Made by a program: the position numbers and the translations under genes. Source: Pieris napi (taxonomy: Eukaryota > Arthropoda > Insecta > Lepidoptera > Pieridae). From it: a stretch of DNA of 64,000 nucleotides. The stretch is from positions 4,479,001-4,543,000 of the forward strand of contig NC_062240.1 of assembly GCF_905475465.1 (NCBI RefSeq), in the 5' to 3' direction. The notes beneath the pieces were generated by a model, which saw nothing but the letters and a program-made list of their open reading frames with translations, did not search any database and was not told where the DNA came from. Below, piece after piece: positions 23,005-33,960 of this stretch. How positions within the stretch are numbered: the stretch's first letter is position 1; the number at the start of each line of letters is the position of its first letter.

Positions 23005-24429
23005 TCATTCTTCTAACCCCTCCCCTTCTGCTTCTTCATCAAACTCCCCTTCATCATCCGCAGTCGCGTCCTGGTACTGCTGGTATTCTGATATTAAGTC
23101 GTTCATATTGCTCTCGGCTTCTGTAAACTCCAACTCATCCATACCTTCCCCAGTGTACCAATGCAGGAATGCTTTTCGTCTGAACATCGCCACAAACTGC
23201 TCGGCGACCCTCTTGAATATACTTTGAATAGCTGTAGTGTTTCCTATAAACGTGGAAGACATCTTTAAGCCTCTAGGTGGAATATCGCATACTGCAATCT
23301 TGCAATTATTTGGTATCCACTCCACAAAGTACGTGCTGTTTTTATTCTGAATATTCACTAACTGTTCGTCAACCTCCTTCATAGACATTCTGCCTCTGAA
23401 TATGGTTGCAACTGTTAAATATCTCCCGTGTCGAGGATCGCACGCAACCATCATGTTCTTGGCGTCAAACATTTGTAGCGTTAATTCGGGAACTGTTAAT
23501 GCTCTGTATTGCTGCCCTCCTCTAGAGGTAAGGGGCGCAAATCCAGGCGTATAGAAATGAAGGCGAGGGAATGGTACCATATTGACTGCGAGCTTTCTTA
23601 GGTCCGCATTTAATTGTCCGGGAAATCTTAAGCATGTTGTGATACCAGACATTGTTGCACAAATTAAATGGTTTAAATCGCCATACGTAGGTGTCGTGAG
23701 TTTAAGAGTTCTAAAGCAGATGTCATATAACGCCTCGTTGTCCAGACAGAACGTGTGGTCTGTGTTTTCTACGAGCTGGTTCACAGCAAGCGTTGTGTTA
23801 TAGGGTTCTACTACACAATCGGAGACTCGTGCACTTGGAAAAACTGAGAAAGAGAGGATTATTCTGTCTGGATATTCTTCCCTTATTCTGTTGATAAGCA
23901 GGGTTCCCATCCCTGCTCCGGTTCCGCCTCCAAGAGAATGCTCCATTTGAAAGCCTTGGAGACAGTCGCATCCTTCAGCTTCGCGTCTGACAACGTCTAA
24001 TGCAGATTCTAAGATTTCAACGCCTTCCGTATAGTGTCCTCTGGCCCAGTTGTTAGCGCCGCCTCCTTGCCCATATACGAAGTTGTCAGGTCGGTAGAGG
24101 CAGCCGAATGGTCCAGACCGCACGGCGTCCATAGTCGCCGGCTTGAGATCAATGAGTACTGTTCTGGGCACATATTTACCGCCAGAAGCTTCATTGTAGT
24201 AGACATTTATCCTTTCCAGCTGAAGATCCGAGTCGCCATGGTAGCAACCGCTGGGGTCAATCCCATGTTCGTCAGAAATCACCTCCCAGAACTGAAACAT
24301 GCATAATTATAGGTATTAAGCACAAAATAAGAAAGCTACTTACGAATGCACATTGAATTTAATTATCCCAACCTTTCCTCCAATCTGATTTCCGCACGAA
24401 CCGACTTGAAGATTAATGATCTCCCTCAT
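23005..24429 (-). CDS. betaTub: beta-tubulin paralogue 3 (altered nucleotide site)
   Basis: Exon 1 is 24429-24373 (MREIINLQVGSCGNQIGGK), the intron is 81 bases, and exon 2 is 24291-23005, giving 447 aa. The donor is the weak GTTGGG, but the splice position after codon 19 matches the other two genes and keeps frame. The fold is intact (GGGTG signature, LTSRGGQQYRAL M-loop, Asn204, Asp177) and the tail is DDEGEFDEEAEGEGLEE. Nucleotide-loop residues differ: Ser11 for Gln, IDLKPATMDAVR in place of VDLEPGTMDSVR (Glu69 to Lys, Gly71 to Ala), QGGGANNWARG for QSGAGNNWAKG, GGGTGAG for GGGTGSG, and FPSARVSDC for VPSPKVSDT. The long undamaged ORF argues against a pseudogene. AATAAA complement lies at 22958-22963. 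Confidence 0.93.
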
Positions 24430-24799
24430 CTTGTTAATTTATCGAAGTTTAGATCCAGTTACTTGTAAATTTCTCAGAAAAGGTTATCAAAATATTTTTA
24501 CGAAGTTGAAGCTTAACATTAGCTTAAAAACTAATAAAAAAAATATAAAAAAGTCAAGAGAATATTCACACAGTGCGCATCTTACGTCGGATTTCTGAGA
24601 AATGAATTGGTTTACAAAAAATGTCATAATGTAATATTTGAATTTAAAATTTAGAACGTTTCATATTCTTCTATCATGTTTTTTTGTATACAATAACTAT
24701 AAAAAGGTTGATATTATTTAAAATTTTATTAAAATATTGTTACAAAAGCTTTTACGATCAAAGCTGAGATTTATTGAACTGTATTACAATTTTATGTGC

Positions 24800-24994
24800 T
24801 TATTTAATTAAGTTTATAAATATATTACAATTGCATTCCAAAGCAACGCCATCTTTGTGATTTGTTAAGACACTAAAAGTCCGTGCAACTCCTGTTAGAA
24901 TTTCATGAAAACATTGATCTCGGCGTCCTGAAACAGATGTCACTACTGATTCTTTGCTTGTTTTGTTTTCAGCATCTATTATCACAGTGGTCAT
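24800..24994 (-). CDS. putative 64-residue ORF divergent from DGK
   Basis: Open frame MTTVIIDAENKTSKESVVTS... ending in FINLIK-stop, with an AATAAA complement near 24725-24730. It starts about 120 bases from the DGK ATG on the opposite strand, so it could be a small gene sharing a bidirectional promoter. No domain is recognised and chance is quite possible in this AT-rich DNA. Confidence 0.25.
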   Translation of the reverse strand: MTTVIIDAENKTSKESVVTSVSGRRDQCFHEILTGVARTFSVLTNHKDGVALECNCNIFINLIK

Positions 24995-25112
24995 GGCGCT
25001 CGCTCGAAATGTCAGCGAGGTAGCGTTTCATTTAAACAATGTGAATTATTAGTATATTTTGAATGATGTAGCCGTGTTTAGTGCTGTGCGCGGCGAGAGC
25101 GCCCAAAGCGCG

Positions 25113-25244
25113 ATGTCCGTGGATGAGGCAAATGCGAGCGGAGATATAAAATCTTCCTTCGAAGATAGCACGGACAGTGAAAATGAAACAGAGACGAAAC
25201 CTTTGTTACGGAGGATATCAACCAGCAAATGTGTTGGTAGGCTG
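25113..25244 (+). CDS. DGKeta: diacylglycerol kinase delta/eta, coding exon 1
   Basis: The exon encodes 44 residues from MSVDEANASGDIKSSF to KPLLRRISTSKCVGRL and ends at the donor GTGAGT in phase 0. The acidic Ser/Asp/Glu stretch followed by a basic LLRRISTS patch mirrors the short N-terminal leader before the PH domain in vertebrate DGK delta/eta (RKVSTS-like). RRIS is a plausible basophilic-kinase site. An upstream ATGATGTAG at 25063 is a tiny uORF. The phase matches the PH-domain exon at 40419. The exon is GC-rich with CpGs, as first exons often are. Confidence 0.7.
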
Positions 25245-27091
25245 GTGAGTGGATTTTAGCATTGTTTTGATTCAGGCCGCTAAAGTATGGGCGTGCCATC
25301 TGTCAGCGCGGGGTACGGGGCGAGGGGCTCACCATGTGCCCGGACGGACCTGCGTTTATTAGCGTTTGTTTACTCAGAATAGGCTTTGGTCTTAAATAAA
25401 TATAACACAAACTATGCTATTTGCAAACTATCACATTCCATTCAAAAGAACGATTTGAATGCGCTTTCCTATTTGTTTGGGAAAGATAAACATAATCATC
25501 GATAATGCTAATTACTAATTAACCGCTTTCATTTAGTACATACTAATAAAATATTCATAGCGTGCTAACAATGCAGTAGTGTGTTTAATAATAAAATATC
25601 AGCAAAACATCATGTGTAGAATAATAAAATATTTTGAAATTTCTTCGTACGTATCTATATTTATAAAATACGACTCCATATTTTTAATAAATTTAACACT
25701 ATCAAAGATTTGTATGACACGAACTACTACTAAATACTGTTGTATATACAAGGAGAGTAGGTGAACGACCTCGTGATTTGCTTGTATTTCAGTCAAGAGG
25801 ATGCACTTTACATGAAACTAAATTATGACGATCTGTATACAAGATTCCATTATTTTTTTATTCTTTTAATTTGATGTCAGATATAAATTTCCAGACATAA
25901 TAACAAAACGCACGTCATTACGTTCATCTATATCCCTTACTGCCGTGTCCAAACACGTCAAGTAAATTACTAATAGTTAATTTATCATAATTATAGTTGG
26001 TGCGCAAACAAAAATTGAATGTCGTTTTAATTAAGATCTCGACTGAACTTATCACTGAATCTTATTTACATTTACATCTATGGTTAGCTTCTTTTAATCT
26101 TCATCAAATAGCTTATGTAACCTTTCTCATAATAAACGACTAAGTAGTAACTTTTAGGTTTTTTTTCTTATTCCATAAATTATAGACAGTCAAATGTAGA
26201 CAATATTCGTTGGTTCATGTATATACCGCGGCATGATCGGAATAGTTATGTAAATAGTGTTTTGGGTTTAACTCCAGATAAAATAGTTATGGTTGTGGAT
26301 CGAAAAGCATATGTCTAAATTATAGAAAAAACATAAATAAAAAGACGCAAATGTTTGTGCGTGTTACTTATGTGATTTTAAAAGGACTAATCTAAATCAT
26401 GGTATTATTATCAAGTTAATAAATTACATTAACAAACGTATTATGAGCTTATGTGACGAAGTGCCATTAAGCTAACAGCGTGGATTTAACGCACATTTAA
26501 TAAGTAAAAGCTTTACAGAGTAATTGCTTTGACCCGAGTATTTAATGTTTTATCGTGAATATTTTATAATGTCATACTGTTAACCTTGCTTGCGGCTGTT
26601 CGAAATAACCCGGTAAATCTACATTCTAGTGAGAATTTAAATTTATATTTATTACGAATTCGCTGAAAATGTCTTAAACTAAAGAAACAATCAATAGTCA
26701 ATACATATATATTATATTTTTATTTACATCGGAAGAATAAAACTAGAGATAATTTAAGGTTTTGAAATATCATGTAATTTTGTCTGTGAAATATTGTCAA
26801 AGCAGCACAAATTTCAGCACATACCGAGTTTAGTATGGAAAATTTCAGAGTGGAATATGATAGGTTACATCCTATTACTATATAATTTAACTTATTTTTA
26901 ATTGTAAGGAAATTATTTAAAGAAACCAAATTTATATATTTTTCAATAAGTGCCACTTGAAGTTCTAATTAACTCTTAACCGTGAGAACGTTGTATGTAG
27001 TACCAAAAACATTTTACGAAAAGTATAGTAGTGCAACAGAGTCCCTTAAATATAAAAAAGAATAATGACTTTAGTACTTATCGGTTCTATC
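25245..27091. other. DGK intron 1, first part
   Basis: AT-rich sequence with no recognisable exon. The ORFs at 25579-25764 and 26720-26956 are low-complexity and have no family features. Confidence 0.5.
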
Positions 27092-27725
27092 TAGTGTTGC
27101 CCAAAATCGGTCTTGGTCTTGCAGTCTTGGTCTTGTTCTTGCGTTTTTGCAAGACCAAGACCAATACCAAGACCGCCTTATTATAGCAAGACCAATACCA
27201 AGACTGAACCCTGCAAGACTTGAGCAAGACAATACTTAAGCCTGCAAGACTCTTGCGTCTTGCAGTTAAGACAAACTGAGATTTGGGCGTTATTAAGTAG
27301 GTATTTGGTTTCAATCCCGATTTTGAGAAACGTTCCCCAGTATCAAAACCGTAGGTATCACAAATCATAACACTAAACTAAGGGCTGCAGTTGTATTTGT
27401 AATTGGCAACGTGCCGCTCGTCTGAAAGCACCCTGAAACGTATTGTATTGATTACGTAGGTAAGTACTTATTATATTTCAACAATTTATTAAGTAGGTAG
27501 CGTGTTAATACTCACAAATCTGTTCCCTAATAACTTTCTAGCAAAGTTCATACCTTGTAGGTATCTACCTATAATAATATGTTATGCTTGTTAATGTCTA
27601 ATGTGCAGATCTAACGTTAGTACTCGTAGGTTGGTATGTGCTTAAAATTATAGTTAACAAAATTATATAAACATCATGTAGGTGTGAAACTTATGTTTCA
27701 AAGTTTATATTATTCTTCTATTTAG

Positions 27726-27871
27726 CAAAATTTAAAACTAACAGCGAGTCGAGTAGGTCTAGTAACAGTTTCTACGGCAGCCAATACTATGGTACAGACG
27801 CCAGCACATCAAGCTACTACAATCTATCAAATTTCTTCAACAGATTTTCAAGTTTATCGCTAAAGAATTAA
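27726..27871 (+). other. exon-like open stretch inside the hAT element
   Basis: After an acceptor-like TATTTAG (ending 27726) two frames stay open for about 45 codons. One reads SESSRSSNSFYGSQYYGTDA and ends SLSLKN-stop, a serine/tyrosine-rich sequence that looks more protein-like than its surroundings. No start codon or upstream exon was found. It may be captured host sequence or chance. Confidence 0.25.
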
Positions 27872-27895
27872 GGTTCAAAGTTGATTGGGGAAATG

Positions 27896-29500
27896 TGACG
27901 TTCTGCGAATAAACTGTTGGTCGGTTGGTGTATTAAATACCTACTTATTTGATAATTTACCGACAAAGACGCGGTTTGCAACAAGTGTAACACAGCATTT
28001 GACACTGAGTGCCGCATTCGCCGACAAAGAGTACGGACAGAGGCACACAAATTTTTACCTATTTTGGTAGGGTTGGTATAGGAGTATAAAATTAAATGAC
28101 CTTGAAGATGTCCCAGCAGTAGGTAGGTATAAATTGAATGCTCTGAGTTTTTTTTATTTAAATACATTCTCACACTGGCTTGAATTCGAACACTACAGCG
28201 TTAAAAGCTGTCGGGCGAGATTATAATTAATAACTAAGTAGGTATTGCATCTATTGAATTGCGAATATTTTGATTTCGAAATAATCATTGTTAATATCGG
28301 TAAATGATAGATAGTGAGTGATACCTAGGTACTAAAATGTGAGCAGCAAGATTGAAAAGTGTATATGCCATATCAGTGCTTTCAATAAGTTTATTTTAAA
28401 AAAGCTCTCTAGTAAGATTTAGAGTTTACCATTCAATTACACACAACATATTATTGAAAAACAAAAATTATGAAAAGATATTTAGACTGAGTACTTAGGG
28501 TCGATTCGACCAAACAAGAGTAAATCTTAATCTTAGAATAAATCGTCAGTTAATCGAGAGTAAATAAATTTTACGTTTTACCAACTACAAATTCTAAGAA
28601 TAGTGGGCTTATTCGGGAATTGCAACTATACCGCCGTTTCGCACGGAATAACAGCTATTCCTAGAATAATTTAATGGCGTCAGTCAGTCCAATCAGCTGA
28701 TTTCTGTCATTTCACCAATATTTATTCTGTGTTTTAATTTCAAGTCAACGCAACGCACTAAATTAATAGTCTGGCATTGTATAATGAAACGTTTAAACAA
28801 TTTATTATTTATTTATTTATTTTTAGATTTTTTATTTTCTATAATATTAGAATGAAATTCAACTAGGCTCAACAGAAGTTCCTTTTTAGACGAAAGCCTC
28901 AAACAAACAAGAAATAAAAACTTTTTGTTGTCGTTTGACCTGTTAAAAGCTACTTTTTCACACTATAATACGGCAAAATCGAGTTGACATGATGTATGCT
29001 CTTACACTGTCCCGTTGTAGAACAACATTTATTTGTCGAGTTTTATTTTCGTTCACCATTTTCTTGCTATTCGCGTATTGTTATTCCTAGCGCAATTATA
29101 CTATCGATTACGTGGACAAACGACTATGGATTTACTCGAGATTAAAATCATGGAATAGATTATTCTTGGTATAGTTACTCGTGTATAAATTGAAGTTTGG
29201 TCGAATCGACCCTTAGGAAATTAGTAGAAAAAATATTCTATCGTGGATACCTAGTTATTAAAAAGGGGATAAACGTTGTGTTTACTTAATTTTATTTTTC
29301 TGTGCTAATGCCAACATTGACAACCCCACCAAAATAGGTAAAAATTTAGTCCGCTTCTAGACTTTGTGTTGCCGCCGTCGCTTTCATGTCAAAGGTCGCC
29401 GCCACTGCCCATGTTCTAAAGAATAAAATAAGTTTCCGGGTGCTCAGAACGGACGCAAATAGATTATGTTGTCCTCGCAAGGAAGAATGTAGTCGTAAGG
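27896..29500. repeat. diverged foldback repeat nested in the hAT element
   Basis: AAATTTTTACCTATTTTGGT near 28050 and its inverse ACCAAAATAGGTAAAAATTT near 29328 are the best-matched parts of two longer, diverged inverted arms (about 27896-28078 and 29320-29500). The Harbinger MITE lies between the arms, which suggests it inserted into the centre of the foldback. Outer limits are approximate. Confidence 0.5.
28498..29212. mobile_element. Harbinger-type MITE, 715 bp
   Basis: Ends GGGTCGATTCGACCAAAC and its exact inverse GTTTGGTCGAATCGACCC are flanked by TTA on both sides (28495-28497 and 29213-29215). Further pairing includes ATTAACTCTAGATT-like subterminal sequence. It is non-coding. Confidence 0.88.
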
Positions 29501-29560
29501 ATAGGTAGATTTTATAAAAATTGTTGTAAGTAATAAAAATATACCTAGTTTATATTATTA

Positions 29561-29976
29561 CTAGCTGGCCTGGCGAACATCGTACCGCCTAACAGTCGAT
29601 TTTTTATTTGTTTAAAATACTTATTCTGCTATTCGGGACACAGGTCTAGCTAGTAAGATAAAAAAAGACAACAAATACATTATATTGTCAAAAAATAAAA
29701 ATTTACCTTCCCGGAACCCCTCCACTAACACTTGAACTTTATGCTATGGTATTAAAGTTCAAATTCACTTTTAAGTATTATTACGAATATTTTGTATGGG
29801 AATATAGAAAAGTGTTGTTTTTAGACTGATTCACTCAATTTTATTTTAATTTTTCTCCGTAAGAACCATCTTCGTACTTCAAAGTATATTATTAAAAAAA
29901 ATCAGACAAATCGGTCAAACCGTTTTCATGTTATGTCGTGACAACGGAAAACGGGTTTCATTTATATATATATAGA
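29561..29976 (-). mobile_element. Helitron-like element (family B, copy 1)
   Basis: On the minus strand it starts TCTATATATATATAAATGAA and ends GGCGGTACGATGTTCGCC then AGGCCAGCTAG, with A before and T after. It is a close relative of 41009-41441. It is inserted within the hAT element. Confidence 0.85.
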
Positions 29977-30740
29977 TTACCTATTATACCTTTTTAAAGG
30001 ACATTGCACTGCAAAATTGGAAGTGGGTGATTTTAACAAACTTGAAACGTGGAAAAGCTCCAAATATGAGCGACGTCATATTGCTTTACGCATTTTGTTT
30101 TAAAATCATCGAGAATTGCAGTGTCGGTTTATCAACTTCTATCGTACCTACTCTAGTAGCGACTATTGTCTTCAGCGATGATTTACTAAATAAATAAAAA
30201 TAATCGTCGTGTAGGTACGACGTTTATTTTTCTAAGGAATACAATTTTGTTGTAGTAGGTACCTACATCGTTTCTTACTTACACATACTTTAACGACAGT
30301 ACCTACGTAGCAAAGCGCGCCAGTCACGAGTACGACAAATTGCCTAAAAAATGTACCTACGCACACTGTAATGAAATCTGCTAATCTCAACACAATGCCT
30401 GTAGCCTGCCTGCTATTATTGGTTGATGAACATTGTACATTGGTGAATGCTCCAGGATAGCCCGCAAGCCCCCACAAATAGCAATAGGCAAATAGGTATT
30501 TGCAAGTCTTGCGAGACTTGCAAGACTCTTGCTGCAAGATCAAGACCAAGACCAAGACTGAGAGCGCAATACCAATACCAAGACCGAGACCAGGTGGATT
30601 GACGCAAGACAATACCAAGACTGGCCTAAGTCTCGTCTTGGTCTTGCATTTGGGCAACACTAGTTCTATCACAGTAACCAAAAATCCAAAACGATTTATC
30701 AATAGCAAAAAAACGGTTAAACTTTCTGATGTTCTTCTTG

Positions 30741-31116
30741 TCTAATATATAAAATTCTTGTGTCACAATTTTCGTTCCCAAACTCCTCCGAAACGGCTCA
30801 ACCGATTCTTATAATTTTTTTTATGCATATTTAGTAGGTCAGAGAATCGGCTACTATCTATCTTTCAAACCTCTAAGTGATAAGGAGTGTCCGATTTTTT
30901 TTTAATTTTTTAGAAATTTTTGTTGTTTTTGTTTTTTTATGATACAGCATACAAAAATACGTATGTATGTAGTTATTAATGTAACCACTAATTTTACCCC
31001 TCCACGATCAACCCCTATTCTTTATTACATATTGTACATAGTTATTTTTATTGAAGTAAAAAAATGTTTCCTAGAAATAATATACACGGCAAAGCAACGT
31101 TTGCCGGGTCAGCTAG
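30741..31116 (+). mobile_element. non-autonomous Helitron (family A, copy 3)
   Basis: Starts TCTAATATATAAAATTCTTG and ends with the GGCAAA-GCAACG-TTTGCC hairpin plus GGGTCAGCTAG. It sits 70 bases right of the hAT target duplication. Confidence 0.85.
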
Positions 31117-31494
31117 TGTCATATAAAATGTAATTTTTTAAACATCATTTTAGAGTTAAGACAGTTAAGTCAGTCTTAAGTTAAAGACACTTTTAAACCA
31201 ACATTTCTCATTCGTCAAAAAGTAACTTATGCATATTGTTGTTAAGAAAGAATTTGTTTCGATGCAGAATTACGTCAGATATAACTTATTAACTAATTGT
31301 AGAAAGATATATTTTCTTCATTTAATGAAATAGTAAAAGGGACTAGAGTTAAGCTCAGGGTATATCTTTGGTATACTTTATTACACATATAGTTCCAGAA
31401 TTGCAATATGCATTGGCTTAAGGCAGACATTGCTGTTCTTTTTATATTTATCACGCTAAGCTTTAGCCTTCTGTAGCGGCTTTATCGATTTATG

Positions 31495-31623
31495 TATATG
31501 TTAACGTAAAATTGTAAACGCCGTTAGATTGTAATCTATCTCGCGAGATTATAAACTGTCGAAAGATTGTGAACCTCAGCTTACTGCTTACAATTTAACA
31601 TATTATTATTCGGTAGATTGTAC
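31495..31623 (+). mobile_element. half-copy of the TATATGTCACCG MITE
   Basis: Matches one arm of the palindromic MITE at 47561-47862 over CGTAAAATTGTAAACGCCGT, ATCTATCTCGCGAGATTAT and the TTACAATTTAAC end, but the second arm is missing. Confidence 0.7.
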
Positions 31624-31819
31624 TACACTAACTTAGTTATCATTCAAACTTCTTTGGTCAATTACAGATTAATTTTCTCGGGATTGAAACACACTATCTC
31701 TGGGTCTAATCACACGCTTTATTAAAATACTAAAACTGTTGCAGGTTATATCAGTTTAATTATTTTATTTCGTTCATTAGTGAATATTTTTCATAGCTAA
31801 ATAATAAACGGCACAAATA

Positions 31820-31905
31820 TAAGAGTCTTTCCTCCAACTTCGATTTTGTTCCCTTTGGAGTAAAGACTCTTGGGCCGTGGGTTCAAGTGCACAGGCACTT
31901 ATTAA
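31820..31905 (+). repeat. dispersed repeat, inverted partner at 38690-38770
   Basis: Contains CCTCCAACTTCGATTTTGTT, GGAGTAAAGACTCTTGGGCC and GTGGGTTCAAGTGCA. The complement is found at 38690-38770. GGTTCAAG is B-box-like, so a tRNA-derived SINE is possible but unproven. Confidence 0.45.
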
Positions 31906-32621
31906 AGAATTAAGTTGGCGCCTACTAGATAGTACAGCTGACCCCAGAGCTGGCACTTTCCTGGCTCAACGAATAAGTATCGCAATACAGCGAGGAAATG
32001 CTGCCAGCGTTAAAGGTGCCACAGGGACTATTATTACTATTATTACTTTGTAGGTTAAGAAAGTTGTATATACTGTATACTTTATCGTAAATAAAACTCT
32101 CTTTCATAGCTTAAGCCTTGACCTCAGATATTTATATCAGACCAGGCATACAATGCAGGTCTTATCAAAACATCTGAGTTCAGATAACGCGAACAGATTT
32201 CATTCATTTGTCTCAGTTTTGTATTTCTCTTCCATTATACAGTTGGGTTCTAAGAAAATGTTTTATTCTTTAGAAGATGAAAAGACTGCCATTTTAAGGG
32301 TGAGTGATTGCTGTGAATGATGACTGCAAAATATTGAAAAGTTCGAATGGTTTCGTAACACTCTCAATTTTTTTGGAACAAATTCATTATGATGATTTCT
32401 GAATAGTGTTAGCAAGTTATTTTTTTAGGATACCATTTATCTTGGCGATTATAAACTTCCATACAATCTATCCATCCCTTTTATTTGCGATAAGTAAACG
32501 TCTGTCCTTTCCCAAGATCAATTCTATCCCAATGTCAACATTGGTTTTGTGATTTAGGCATGAAAGTGTAGCAGACGGACCTTCGCATATTTTTGTTTTT
32601 AAATTTCTTTATTTTTCAAAA

Positions 32622-33172
32622 TCTATATATATAAAAGAAAGTTGTGTTTGTTACAACACTTATAACTCGAGAACGGCTGGACCGATTGCCATGGTTTTTG
32701 ATTTGTTGGATTTGTTTCCGTCCTGAATAGCAGAATAAGCAATAAAATATCGGATAAGTTATCGAATAACGATAAATTAATTAATTAATTTTACGAATGC
32801 AAAAACCATATGGTGCCATCTGTTGACAAAACTACGCATCATTTTACGTCGAATTCGTGTCAGTTCAAGAAATTCCGATCTTGAGGTGAATGAGGAGATG
32901 CATAACCATGCTTTGATCCTGATCAAAAGATGTTGGATATCAGAAAGTGCTTAACATGCAGTATCGCCATATTGACGCTAGAGAGAAGATGCCTAATGTG
33001 TAAAACTGCCATTCTTCTTTCGCAATGGCAAGCAATAAAACATTTCTGTATTTGCAAAAAAGTTGTATTAATATAATACTTAACATAACATGAAATCGTA
33101 AAATAAGTTAAATTAAAGTAACAACGATATTATAAGGTTGTAGGGCGGAACGAAGTTAGCCAGGTCAGCTAG
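32622..33172 (+). mobile_element. Helitron-like element (family B-related)
   Basis: Starts TCTATATATATAAAAGAAAG and ends GGCGGAACGAAGTTAGCC then AGGTCAGCTAG, between A and T. The 5' end resembles family B but the interior differs. It is non-coding. Confidence 0.82.
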
Positions 33173-33480
33173 TAATATAATATAATCACAATATGTTACA
33201 TTAGAAAACCGTGGTTTATATGAATGTAACCATAGCGGTCTTGTTTAGGACCGCGACAAATGCACATAAAAGTAGTTAGGAGGAGATATAATATTAGGTG
33301 AAGTACACATTTTTGTAATTGTTTTATTTTAGATTTCTGCGATCGCACCAAAAGAAACATGTAGCTATGATATGAGCAAATAGAGAATCCATTGCCCCTA
33401 AATATTACCCCGCAAGAATCAGAATTGATAATTTTGCACTAATTTCTCTTATAAAAGGACGTATATTAGGACAATAACTG

Positions 33481-33721
33481 CCCTGCGATTCTGTAACTCA
33501 CTTCACGAACTCACACAGCGGTTTTCGCATCGGCGGTCGCTCTCAAATCAGTCGTGAAGCATTCATTTTATGATTTGGCATTCTGATAAACAATAAACTA
33601 CAAGCTCCCACCTTTTCAGAATGCCAAATCATAAAATGACTGCTTCACGACTGATTTGAGAGCGACCGCCGATGCGAAAACCGCTGTGTGAGTTCGTGAA
33701 GTGAGTTACAGAATCGCAGGG
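33481..33721. mobile_element. 241-bp near-perfect palindromic MITE
   Basis: Arms of roughly 110 bases run from CCCTGCGATTCTGTAACTCA to the exact inverse, surrounding AACAATAAACTACAAGC. The arms are almost identical, which suggests recent mobility or conversion. A diverged relative is at 53422-53650. Confidence 0.9.
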
Positions 33722-33794
33722 CTGTACTTTAAAAGGTGTATTATAATTATAGTCTATGTCCAATATACAACATATTTTAAGATTGTGGCCGTAA

Positions 33795-33960
33795 TCAAGC
33801 AATGTTCGCCTAGTGGCTTCAGCGTGCTACTCTCATCCCTGATATCTTCGATCCCCGGCTGTGCACCAATGAACTTTCTGTCTGAGCGCATCTAACACTC
33901 ACTCTTACATGTCTCTAATACAGAAATACGACATATGTCAGGCAGAAAGCTATTTACTAG
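33795..33960 (-). mobile_element. SINE-like repeat
   Basis: Contains GTGCACCAATGAACTTTCTG and GAGCGCATCTAACACTCACT, shared with copies near 52430-52550 and 56386-56640. Degenerate B-box sequence lies on the minus strand (GGGGATCGAAG). Confidence 0.55.

Larger units (their letters stand above)
27092..30662. mobile_element. 3.57-kb hAT-like transposon with 8-bp TSD
   Basis: Perfect 14-base inverted ends TAGTGTTGCCCAAA and TTTGGGCAACACTA are flanked by identical 8-mers GTTCTATC (27084-27091 and 30663-30670). Just inside both ends are many copies of TCTTGGTCTTG / CAAGACCAAGAC, the kind of subterminal repeat hAT transposases bind. No transposase ORF is seen. The ORFs at 27087-27368 and 30232-30708 are translations of this repeat. 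A Harbinger MITE, a foldback repeat and a Helitron are nested inside. It lies in DGK intron 1. Confidence 0.9.

Noticed and set aside
30232..30708. 158-residue minus-strand ORF
   Set aside because: It translates the TCTTGGTCTTG subterminal repeats of the hAT element (LVLVL patterns) and is not a transposase.
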